DNA from: an uncultured Verrucomicrobiota bacterium | GTDB lineage: Bacteria; Verrucomicrobiota; Verrucomicrobiia; Limisphaerales; UBA9464 | Direction: 5' to 3' | NCBI GenBank assembly: GCA_903925515.1 | Contig: CAIYFP010000282.1 | Coordinates: 1 to 29,373, forward strand | Length of the DNA: 29,373 nt | Position numbers and translations under genes: made by a program | Shown: positions 22,441 to 29,373 of the stretch, piece after piece | How positions within the stretch are numbered: position 1 is the stretch's first letter | Layout of the letters: the number at the start of each line of letters is the position of its first letter | The notes under the pieces: generated by a model | What the model saw: the letters and a program-made list of their open reading frames with translations, nothing else | Database searches by the model: none | Told to the model about the DNA's origin: nothing

Positions 22441-25400
22441 CTACTTCGCCATCACCACCTCGGGCTCCGACGGCCGCCGGGAGACCGACTCGTCGATGCT
22501 CGCAACCCGGGCTCCCAGCTCGGGCTGGGCCTCCTTGTTGAAGCGCACCGAAACCACCCGGCTCACGCCCCGCTCCTGCATGGTGACCCCATAGAGCACG
22601 TCGGCCATCGCGATCGTCCGCTTGTTGTGCGTGATGACCACGAACTGGCTCTGCGTCAGGAACCGCTGCAAGACCCGCACGAAGCGCAGGATGTTGGACT
22701 CGTCCAGCGGTGCATCCAGCTCGTCCAGCACGCAGAAGGGCGACGGCTTCACCTGGTAGATCGAAAACAGCAACGCCACCGCCGTCATCGTCTGCTCGCC
22801 GCCGGACAGCAGCGAGATGCTCTGCAATTGCTTCCCCGGCGGCCGCGCCACGATGTCGATCCCCGCCTCCAGCACGTCCTCCCCCTCCACCAGCCTCAGG
22901 TCCGCCCTCCCGCCCCCGAACATCTCCACGAACATCGTCTGGAAGTTCGCGCGGATCTTCTCGAACGTCTCCGTGAACATCGTCTTCGTCTCGTTGTTGA
23001 TCCTCCCGATCACCTCCGTCAGCTCCGCCTTCGCCTTCACAAGGTCCTCGCATTGCGTCGTCAGGAACGTGTGCCGTTGCTCCGTCTCCTCGTACTCCTC
23101 GATCGCCACCAGGTTCACCGGCCCAATCTCCTCGATCCGCTTGCTCAACGCATGGACCTGCTGCGCCACCATGCCCCAATCCGTGGCAAGGCCCGCCGCC
23201 GCAAGCTCCTCCGGCGTCACCGTCTCCACCTTCGCCACCCCGCCCTCCTCCGCCACCGTGATGCGCAAGGCCTCGCCCCGCACGTCCATCACGTTGAGCT
23301 GGTACTTCGCGTGGATCCTTTCCATCAAGGCCTGCACCGCCATCGTCTTCTGCGCCAGCTCCACGTCCACCGTCCCACGCCGCCCCTGGAGCTCCGTCAG
23401 CCGTCCCCGATGCCCCCGCAGACGCTCCTCACGGGCCGCGATCTCGGAATCCAGGCCCGACTTCTCCGCGAGCTTGGCCGACACCCGGTCCGCCACCGTC
23501 AACCGCTCGTGCCGAAGCCGCTCCACCTCGCGCCGCGCATCCTCGATCTCAACCTCGAACTGCGCACGGCGACCGTCGAAGCCGCCCAGCTCGCCCTCCA
23601 GCCTCGACGCAAGCTGGCCCAGCTCGCGCTGGCGCTGCTCCAAGGGCCCTCGCTGCCGCCCATGCGACGCCAGCAACTGCTCCTCCGTGGCCAGCGCCAC
23701 CTTCGCGTCGCCCAACGCCGCCGTCGCCGCGTCCCGTGACTGGCGCAGCTCCTCAAGCCCAGACGACGCCTCCGCGACGCGCGCCGCCGCCGCGCGCTCC
23801 GCCTCCTCCGCCTCGCGCACCACCGCCAGCAGCCGCTCCCGCTTCTCGTTCCCCTCGCCCTCGTGCGCCACAAGGTGCTCGTGGTCCCGCACCGTCGCCT
23901 CGTGCTTCACCTTCAGCGACCGCCGCGACGTCTGGAGCGCGTTGAACTCCCCCTGCCGCGTCGCCACGGCCACCTCGTGCTGGCGCAGCTCCACGCGTGC
24001 CTGCTCCAGCCCGGCTTGCAACGACGTCTGCTCCCCCTGCAACGCCCCCTTCCTCCTCCCGGCCTCCTCCACCTGCCCCTGCAACCCGGCCAGCTCCGCT
24101 TGCAGCTCCGCAATCTGGTTCTTCCGGCCAAGGATGCTCGCAGCCGCCTTCCCCGAGGCGCCCGCCGCCCCGCCCGTGTAAACCCCGTGCCGCGTCAGCA
24201 AGTCCCCCGACGCCGTCACGAAGTCCAGTAGCCCCCCGCACGCCCGGTGCCCGGCCGTCGCCGCCGCAAGGTCCGCGACAATCCACGTCCGTCCTAGCCA
24301 TGCCCGAAGCAACGGCCGAACCGCCTCGTCCGACGTGATCACCGACAACACGGCCAACGCACCCTCCGCCGGCGGATCCGTCACGGCATCATCGGCCGCG
24401 ACCCCGGCCGTCTCACCCATCCCCATCCCCAGCGCGACAATGCTCGCACGGCCCTTCTTGCCGGCCCGCAGCTCCCCAAGGATCCGCTCCGCCACCGCCG
24501 GCTGCTCCGTGAGGATCACCTGCAACTGGTGCCCCAGCACCGCCTCCACCGCCGCCACGTGCTCCGATGGAACCCGGATGCGGTCCGCAAGGGATCCCAT
24601 CACGTCGGCCTGCTGCCGGAGCACCGCCAACGCGCCCTCCCCAAAGCCCTCGTGCTGGGTGGCGAGCTGCTCAAGCACGTTGAGTCGGGAGCGCTTCTCG
24701 GCTTGCTGCCTCAACAGCCCGTCCAGCTCATGGCCCGCCGCATGGATCTCCCCCTGCAACGCCCGCAGCCGCGCCTGCCGCTCCTCCATCGTGCCGCGGC
24801 ACGCCAGCACGTTTCGCTGCCGGGCCTCGAAGTCGGCCGTGAACTCCGCAAGCCGCGCCTCAAGCCGCGCCTGCTCCTCCTCGAGTTGCACGCGCTCCGA
24901 CTGGAGCTTCTCGATGCGCACGAGGTTTCCCTGCTTCTGAAGGTCCAACGCGTTGATCTCGTTCCGCCCCCTCGCCAACTGTTGCGCCGTCGCAAACGCC
25001 TGCGACTGCGCGGACCGCAACTGCTCCTGCCGCTCCGACACCCGCCGCTCCACCGACGCCAGCACCCCGCGTCGTTCCTCCGCCGTCTTCCGAAGCTCGA
25101 CCACCTGCTGCTCCGTCGCGGCAAGCCTCTCCCGGACCATCTCGAGCTCCGACTGCGTCACGGACAATCGTTCCCGGGCCTGCGCAAGGTCCGCCTCCGC
25201 CCGCTGCTTCTGCTGCCCCAGCTCCGACAACCGCTCATGGTTGAACCCGATTCGGCCCTCGTGGCGGTCCGTCTCGCCCTTCAGCTCGAGCCCCTGCTTC
25301 TGCAACGACGAAATCTCCTCCTCCACACCCCCCCATTGCTCCCGGAGCCGCAGGATCTCGTCCTCGGACCGCAGCACGCCCTCCTGGCAGAGCTCCATCT

Positions 25401-26178
25401 CCAGCTTCAGCTTCGCCGCCAGTTCCTCGCGTTCCCGGATGTCCTGTTGCAACCCATCGTACTGGTGCCGCGCAAGCTGGGTCTCCAGGTGCTGGAGCTC
25501 CACCTGGATCGCCTTGTACCGGCGCGCCTTCCCCGCCTGCCGTTGCAACGAGCCAATCTGCCGCTTCACCTCCCGGATCAGGTCCTGCACCCGCAGCAGG
25601 TTCTGCTCCGTCGATTCCAGCTTCCTCAGCGCCTCACGCTTCTGCTGCTTGAACCTCGTGATCCCCGCCGCCTCCTCGAACACCAGCCGCCGGTCGTCCG
25701 GCTTGCTCGACAACACCTGCGTGATGTTGCCCTGCGCCATGATCGAGTAGCTCGCCTTCCCCATCCCCGTCCCCGCGAACAACGCCTGGATGTCACGCAG
25801 GCGGCACGACGTCTTGTTCAGGAAGTACTCCGATCCCCCGTCCCGGAAGACCCGCCGCGTGATCGTCACCTCGTTGAAGTCCACCGGCACCCCCAGCGCC
25901 CGGATTTCCTCCGCGTCCACCTCCCCCAACGTCAGGCTCACCTCCGCCATCCCCAGCTGCTTCCGCCCGTCCGTCCCGTTGAAGATCACGTCCGCCATTT
26001 CCCCGCCGCGCAACGCCTTCGCGGATTGCTCGCCCAACACCCACCGGATGGCATCCGACACGTTGCTTTTGCCGCACCCGTTCGGCCCAACAATCGCCGT
26101 CATCCCGGGCTGGAAGTTCACCGAGGTCCGGTCCGCGAACGACTTGAACCCGAGCATCGTGAGGTTCTTCAGATACAT
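22441..26178 (-). CDS. smc: Chromosome segregation protein SMC
   Basis: A 1245-residue SMC ATPase that organises and helps separate the chromosome, usually with ScpA and ScpB. The N-terminal head has GFKSFADRT and Walker A GPNGCGKSN (31-39), followed by the family blocks IRWVLGEQSAKALRG and DVIFNGTDGRK. Long Glu/Arg/Gln-rich coiled coils cover about 170-505 and 680-1030. The hinge lies at about 515-675 (GFGEGALAVLRQQ, AVEAVLGHQLQVILT, GLLDFV). The C-terminal head has LSGGEQTMTAVALLFSIY, then Walker B FCVLDELDAPLDESN; the usual form is DEVDAALDxxN. It is downstream of guaB on the same strand, with a hairpin between. Scp genes are not in the window. Confidence 0.97.
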   Translation of the reverse strand: MYLKNLTMLGFKSFADRTSVNFQPGMTAIVGPNGCGKSNVSDAIRWVLGEQSAKALRGGEMADVIFNGTDGRKQLGMAEVSLTLGEVDAEEIRALGVPVDFNEVTITRRVFRDGGSEYFLNKTSCRLRDIQALFAGTGMGKASYSIMAQGNITQVLSSKPDDRRLVFEEAAGITRFKQQKREALRKLESTEQNLLRVQDLIREVKRQIGSLQRQAGKARRYKAIQVELQHLETQLARHQYDGLQQDIREREELAAKLKLEMELCQEGVLRSEDEILRLREQWGGVEEEISSLQKQGLELKGETDRHEGRIGFNHERLSELGQQKQRAEADLAQARERLSVTQSELEMVRERLAATEQQVVELRKTAEERRGVLASVERRVSERQEQLRSAQSQAFATAQQLARGRNEINALDLQKQGNLVRIEKLQSERVQLEEEQARLEARLAEFTADFEARQRNVLACRGTMEERQARLRALQGEIHAAGHELDGLLRQQAEKRSRLNVLEQLATQHEGFGEGALAVLRQQADVMGSLADRIRVPSEHVAAVEAVLGHQLQVILTEQPAVAERILGELRAGKKGRASIVALGMGMGETAGVAADDAVTDPPAEGALAVLSVITSDEAVRPLLRAWLGRTWIVADLAAATAGHRACGGLLDFVTASGDLLTRHGVYTGGAAGASGKAAASILGRKNQIAELQAELAGLQGQVEEAGRRKGALQGEQTSLQAGLEQARVELRQHEVAVATRQGEFNALQTSRRSLKVKHEATVRDHEHLVAHEGEGNEKRERLLAVVREAEEAERAAAARVAEASSGLEELRQSRDAATAALGDAKVALATEEQLLASHGRQRGPLEQRQRELGQLASRLEGELGGFDGRRAQFEVEIEDARREVERLRHERLTVADRVSAKLAEKSGLDSEIAAREERLRGHRGRLTELQGRRGTVDVELAQKTMAVQALMERIHAKYQLNVMDVRGEALRITVAEEGGVAKVETVTPEELAAAGLATDWGMVAQQVHALSKRIEEIGPVNLVAIEEYEETEQRHTFLTTQCEDLVKAKAELTEVIGRINNETKTMFTETFEKIRANFQTMFVEMFGGGRADLRLVEGEDVLEAGIDIVARPPGKQLQSISLLSGGEQTMTAVALLFSIYQVKPSPFCVLDELDAPLDESNILRFVRVLQRFLTQSQFVVITHNKRTIAMADVLYGVTMQERGVSRVVSVRFNKEAQPELGARVASIDESVSRRPSEPEVVMAK

Positions 26179-26224
26179 GGCGATCCCATTGGATGAAGCC
26201 GCCCGCCCGCCCGCAAGACCAAAC

Positions 26225-26240
26225 CCACCATCCGTGGTGG
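26225..26240 (-). terminator. Candidate terminator between guaB and smc
   Basis: On the minus strand CCACCA-CGGA-TGGTGG forms a six-pair GC-rich hairpin followed by GTTTGGTCTT, a weak T-rich tract. It is about 90 bases after the guaB stop and 47 before the smc start. A second small hairpin (ACAACA / TGTTGT, 26251-26270) lies just before it in the direction of transcription. Confidence 0.4.
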
Positions 26241-26329
26241 TGAGTTATTCACAACACCACAAGATGTTGTAGCCCTCCCCAAGCCACCCCCAATAAAACA
26301 CCCCCGCCCACCCCAGCCCACCCCAGCCC

Positions 26330-27895
26330 CTATCGCCCCGCCTTCACCTCGATCACGTCGTGCGGCGCCGCCTCCCTCTGCCCCGCCGCGCTCACCCGGA
26401 TGAACCGCGCCCGTCTCCGGTGCTCCGCAAGGTCGTGCGCCCCAAGATACCCCAACCCGGACTGAATCCCCCCCACCAACTGGCCCATCACCGAGTCCAA
26501 CGACCCCGACACCTCCTTCAGGGCCTCCACGCCCTCCGCCGCAGCCTTTCGCGTCGTGTCGGGCGCATGGCCATACCGCGCCGCCGAGCCCGCCTTCATC
26601 GCGGCATGGCTGCCCATGCCCCGATACTGCTTATAGAGCTTCCCGTTGATCTCCATGATCTGGCCCGGCGCCTCTGCGCATCCCGCAAACAACCCCCCGC
26701 ACACCACCGCGTCCGCCATGGTCAATGCCTTCACGATGTCCCCGGACTTCGCGATCCCGCCGTCTGCAAGGACCGTCACCCCGGCCGCCCGCGCCGCCCG
26801 CGTTGCCACGTACAACGCGGTCAACTGAGGAACCCCCACGCCCGCCACCACGCGCGTCGTGCAAATCGACCCCGGGCCTTGGCCCACCTTCACCACGTTC
26901 GCGCCCGCCGCAGCAAGGAACTCCACCCCCGCGCCGCTCGTCACGTTGCCCGCGATGATCGGCAGGCCCGGGAAGAGGCCCCGGACCAACCTCACCGCCT
27001 CCCCGACGCCCTCGCTATGCCCGTGGGCCGTCGAGACCGCCACCACGTCGGTCCCACGCTCGACCAACCCACCCACATGCTGCGCGATCCGGTCCCGGTC
27101 CAGCGCCCCGCCCGGCAACCGCGGCGTCGAGATCGCCGCGCCGCACAGCAACCGAAACTTCCCGTCGCGCGCCGGCTTCACCTGCGCGCCCCGTTCCATC
27201 GTGATCCGTTCGATGTCGCTCAGCGTGAACAACCCCTTCAGCCGGTCCGCCCCGTCCACCACCAGCAGCTTGTGGATGCCCGGGTTGTCCGTGAAGAACC
27301 GGTCCGCCCTCCCGATCGGGTCCGGTTGCAACTCCGACACGTCCACCGTCCGGACCTGCGCCCGCGGCGTGAGGGCCTCCGCCACCTTCCTCTTGGCGTA
27401 GCGCGGCTTGACCACATGACCGGGCAACAACCCGATCAACCGGTCGTCCCCGTCCACCACCGGGAACGTCGCAAACGAGAACCGCCGCTCCTCCACCATC
27501 CTCAGGACATCCCCGATCCACTGGTCCGGCCCCACCTTGATCGGGTCCTGGATCAGCCCATGCACGTGGTTTTTTACCCGCGAAACCTCCCGGAGCTGGT
27601 CGCGCTCGGGCATGTTGTAATGGATCAGCCCGAGGCCCCCGTTCAGCGCCATCGCAATGGCCATCCCGGACTCCGTCACCGTGTCCATGTCGGCGGAAAC
27701 CAACGGCACGTGCAGCTCAAGCCCCTCCGCAAGGCGCACGTCCACCTGCGTCTCCCGCGGGAGCACCGCCGAATGCAGCGTCGCCAGCGTCACGTCGTCG
27801 TACGTCAGCGCCACCCGGCGGTTCGCCCCGAAGAACGCGTCCGCATCAAGGTAGAACTCGCCATCCAGCCCGTTCAGAAGGTCGCTCGCCGCCAT
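26330..27895 (-). CDS. guaB: Inosine-5'-monophosphate dehydrogenase
   Basis: A 521-residue cytoplasmic enzyme that oxidises IMP to XMP with NAD, the committed step to GMP. LTYDDVTL opens the barrel. Two CBS domains are inserted at about 108-233. The catalytic Cys345 lies in GQGPGSICTTR. The IMP-site Asp is in LADGGI, the YRGMGS loop is present and the flap has an ARYG motif. An unusual feature is VVAVSTAHGHS, where most bacterial enzymes have Asp in place of the Ser before TAHGHS. I chose the ATG at 27893-27895 (MAASDLLNGL) because family homology starts soon after and the longer frame overlaps the divergent gene's region. No strong ribosome binding site is seen. Confidence 0.94.
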   Translation of the reverse strand: MAASDLLNGLDGEFYLDADAFFGANRRVALTYDDVTLATLHSAVLPRETQVDVRLAEGLELHVPLVSADMDTVTESGMAIAMALNGGLGLIHYNMPERDQLREVSRVKNHVHGLIQDPIKVGPDQWIGDVLRMVEERRFSFATFPVVDGDDRLIGLLPGHVVKPRYAKRKVAEALTPRAQVRTVDVSELQPDPIGRADRFFTDNPGIHKLLVVDGADRLKGLFTLSDIERITMERGAQVKPARDGKFRLLCGAAISTPRLPGGALDRDRIAQHVGGLVERGTDVVAVSTAHGHSEGVGEAVRLVRGLFPGLPIIAGNVTSGAGVEFLAAAGANVVKVGQGPGSICTTRVVAGVGVPQLTALYVATRAARAAGVTVLADGGIAKSGDIVKALTMADAVVCGGLFAGCAEAPGQIMEINGKLYKQYRGMGSHAAMKAGSAARYGHAPDTTRKAAAEGVEALKEVSGSLDSVMGQLVGGIQSGLGYLGAHDLAEHRRRARFIRVSAAGQREAAPHDVIEVKAGR

Positions 27896-28005
27896 GGCCC
27901 ATGCTGAAGAACCCGCGCCCGCCATGGCAAGACGCGGCTGAACGCCCACGTTTCGGCCTTGCAACCTCCGCCCACACGCCGCAGGACTTCGTCCACGCGA
28001 AGACC
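27896..28005. promoter_or_regulatory. Divergent promoter region of guaB and ygfZ
   Basis: These 110 bases separate the chosen start codons of two divergent genes, so promoters for both must lie here or overlap coding sequence. A TTGCAA on the minus strand (complement near 27959-27964) is a possible -35, but no matching -10 is seen. If the earlier ATG at 27901 were the real ygfZ start, the two coding regions would nearly touch. Confidence 0.35.
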
Positions 28006-29112
28006 ATGACTCTGGGTTTGCACGAGGTTCACGAGGCGCTGGGCGCGACATTCGGCGAGGTGGCGGGCGAGGAGGTTGTCCTTCACTACGGGGACACGGC
28101 CGCCGAGCACGCGGCCCTCTCGTCCGCGGCTGCCGTCGTGGACCTCGGCTTTCGCGGACGCTTCTGCCTCACCGGGGCCGACCGCGCCCGGCTCCTGCAC
28201 GGGCAGGTCACGAACGACGTCCAAGGCCTCCCCCCCTTCCACGGATGCTACGCCGCCTTCGTTACCAGCAAAGGCAAGGCCCAGGCCGATGCCTTCGTCT
28301 ATGCGCTCACGGACGAGCTCCTCGTGGACGTCGAGCCCGGCCTCACGCCCCTCCTCCTTGAACGTCTCCAGCACTACATCGTCGCCGACGACGTCCACTG
28401 CATCGACGTCGCCCCGCACTACGGCCTCCTGTCCGTCCAGGGTCCCGACTCCCGCGCCGCGCTTGCCAGCCTCGCGCTCGTCCCCGCCCTCCCGGCCCAG
28501 CCGCTGCAAGTCACCCACGCCCCCGACCCCGTCATGGGCGACGTGTACCTCGTCCGCAACCCCCGGCTGGGCTCGGATGGATTCGACGTGTTCGCGCCCG
28601 TCGCCGCCCAGGCCATGCTCCTCGACAAGCTCGTTGCCGCCGCCCGCGGCAAGGGGGGCCGCCTCGCCGGCTGGTCCTCGTTCGACCTCGCGAGGATCGA
28701 GGCTGGCATCCCGCGCTTCGGCGCCGACATCGACGACTCCAACCTCGCCCCGGAGGCCGGCATCGAGTCCCGCGCCATCAGCTACTCCAAGGGCTGCTAC
28801 ATCGGGCAGGAGGTCATCGCCCGGATTCGTTCCTACGGACAGGTAGCCAAGTCGCTCCGAGGGTTGCGCCTCCAGCCCAACACCCCAATCCCCGCCAAGG
28901 GTGACCGCCTCCTCAAGGACGGAAAGGACGTGGGCTACCTTACCAGCGTCGCACGCTCCCACCGCGCCAACGCCGTCATTGCCCTCGGCTACGTCCGGCG
29001 CGAGTCCAACGCCCCGGGCACCCGGCTCGTCGCCCGCACAGCCTCGGGCGACGCGGCGGCGGAAATCGTCCCCCTCCCCTTCGTGCCGCCTTGCCCAGGC
29101 CGCAATTCCTGA
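28006..29112 (+). CDS. ygfZ: Folate-binding protein YgfZ (GcvT-like)
   Basis: A 368-residue protein of the GcvT/YgfZ tetrahydrofolate-binding family. The diagnostic motif KGCYIGQE is at about 262-269, with Cys264 the conserved YgfZ cysteine that true aminomethyltransferases lack. Other landmarks are VVDLGFRGRFCLTGADRARLLHGQVTNDV, LLSVQGPDSRAAL and the C-terminal barrel GYLTSVARS and ALGYVRR. YgfZ supports maintenance or repair of Fe-S clusters in some enzymes, such as the radical SAM protein MiaB. I chose the ATG at 28006 because homology begins with LHEVHEALGATF. An in-frame ATG at 27901 would add 35 unlikely residues. A family A repeat lies downstream. Confidence 0.92.
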   Translation: MTLGLHEVHEALGATFGEVAGEEVVLHYGDTAAEHAALSSAAAVVDLGFRGRFCLTGADRARLLHGQVTNDVQGLPPFHGCYAAFVTSKGKAQADAFVYALTDELLVDVEPGLTPLLLERLQHYIVADDVHCIDVAPHYGLLSVQGPDSRAALASLALVPALPAQPLQVTHAPDPVMGDVYLVRNPRLGSDGFDVFAPVAAQAMLLDKLVAAARGKGGRLAGWSSFDLARIEAGIPRFGADIDDSNLAPEAGIESRAISYSKGCYIGQEVIARIRSYGQVAKSLRGLRLQPNTPIPAKGDRLLKDGKDVGYLTSVARSHRANAVIALGYVRRESNAPGTRLVARTASGDAAAEIVPLPFVPPCPGRNS

Positions 29113-29244
29113 CACCTCGGGCCCCGAACCTCCCGCGACCTCCGCCACGGGGACGAGGGTCTGGCAAGGTCCGCCAACCGGTTCGCGCAATCCCCTGCGA
29201 ATCGGCTGGATCACGGCACCCGGACCCCGGTGCTAAGCCGGAAC

Positions 29245-29361
29245 GATTCAGTTGGGAGGGAAGTGATTGCGCCGCAGATTCTTTCGCAAGACGAGGAGTG
29301 AGCGAGGCGCGGGCCAGCTCGCGGCCCGTAACGAGCGAAGGACGAAGCTCTTGCGAAAGAA
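29245..29361 (+). repeat. Palindromic repeat family A, copy 2
   Basis: This copy is the better palindrome. TTCTTTCGCAAGA (29279-29291) pairs perfectly with TCTTGCGAAAGAA (29349-29361), and inside CGGGCC (29310-29315) pairs with GGCCCG (29323-29328), with imperfect pairing between. The flank CAGTTGGGA...GCGCCGCA to the left is also shared with 3891-4002. It may continue past the window edge. No transposase or target-site duplication could be recognised. Bases 29113-29244 between ygfZ and the repeat hold nothing I recognise. Confidence 0.8.
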
Positions 29362-29373
29362 GATCAAGCAAGC

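Noticed and set aside
24529..26196. Long plus-strand open frame opposite smc
   Set aside because: Its composition (Leu/Arg/Gln/His-rich) is the antisense image of SMC coiled coil. SMC itself is unmistakable.
26301..26330. Two CACCCCAGCC units near the guaB stop
   Set aside because: Only two short GC-rich units in a low-complexity spacer; no reason to assign a role.
27874..29214. Minus-strand open frame of over 400 codons opposite ygfZ
   Set aside because: It is antisense to a gene with the diagnostic KGCYIGQE motif and overlaps the guaB start. No family features.
1..29373. tRNA, rRNA and riboswitch genes
   Set aside because: I looked for cloverleaf landmarks in the spacers and saw none. 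A covariance-model scan would be decisive.

Overview
The window is GC-rich (clearly above 60 percent by eye) bacterial chromosome. Several features point to the Verrucomicrobiota/Planctomycetota (PVC) side of the tree: secreted LamG and PQQ-like beta-propeller proteins, a tandem ModA-type binding protein encoded with a ThiF-like protein, a TIM-barrel sugar isomerase, and diverged intergenic repeats. Verrucomicrobiota is my best guess, based on protein style and not on any 16S or database evidence.

Layout. 224-1438 (minus): erpA (Fe-S carrier) followed by a DTE-like sugar isomerase/epimerase. 1439-2278: repeat-rich spacer. 2291-3875 (plus): a degenerate receiver-domain protein and hemW. 3876-4478: repeat spacer. 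4479-6192 (minus): ribosomal/tRNA operon rpsP-khpA-trmD-rplS, without rimM. 6193-6690: repeat spacer. 6691-21757 (minus): an almost unbroken run of twelve genes plus one possible small ORF. From its 5' end this is a delta-9-type desaturase, an FAD oxidoreductase, a possible 37-residue leader ORF, a TolC-family protein, a tandem ModA, ModB, a short ModC-like ATPase, a ThiF/E1-like protein, an unknown secreted and membrane-anchored protein, an FtsX/MacB-type permease, its LolD-type ATPase, a PQQ-like propeller with a coiled-coil insert, and a LamG/FnIII-like/methyltransferase-like/PQQ-like secreted fusion. 22101-22418 (plus): a stand-alone glycogen-binding (CBM48-type) protein. 22441-27895 (minus): smc and guaB. 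28006-29112 (plus): ygfZ, divergent from guaB. 29113-29373: a palindromic repeat.

The most interesting region is 6691-17753. Nine genes are joined by 3-30 nt gaps or 4-11 nt overlaps, mostly with ATGA/GTGA start-stop fusions. They combine an oxyanion-type importer, a divergent E1-like enzyme, a LolD/FtsX-type ABC exporter or lipoprotein-release module, and secreted propellers. This looks like one co-translated machine spanning cytoplasm, membrane and periplasm. I cannot name its function from sequence alone. It is my main candidate for an undescribed system.

The spacers carry at least three diverged interspersed repeat families. Family A is a hairpin-forming palindrome (3891-4002, 29245-29361). 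Family B is about 300 bp with a conserved hairpin (1565-1856, inverted at 4008-4327). Family C is about 80 bp (2068-2145, inverted at 6324-6402). None shows a transposase.
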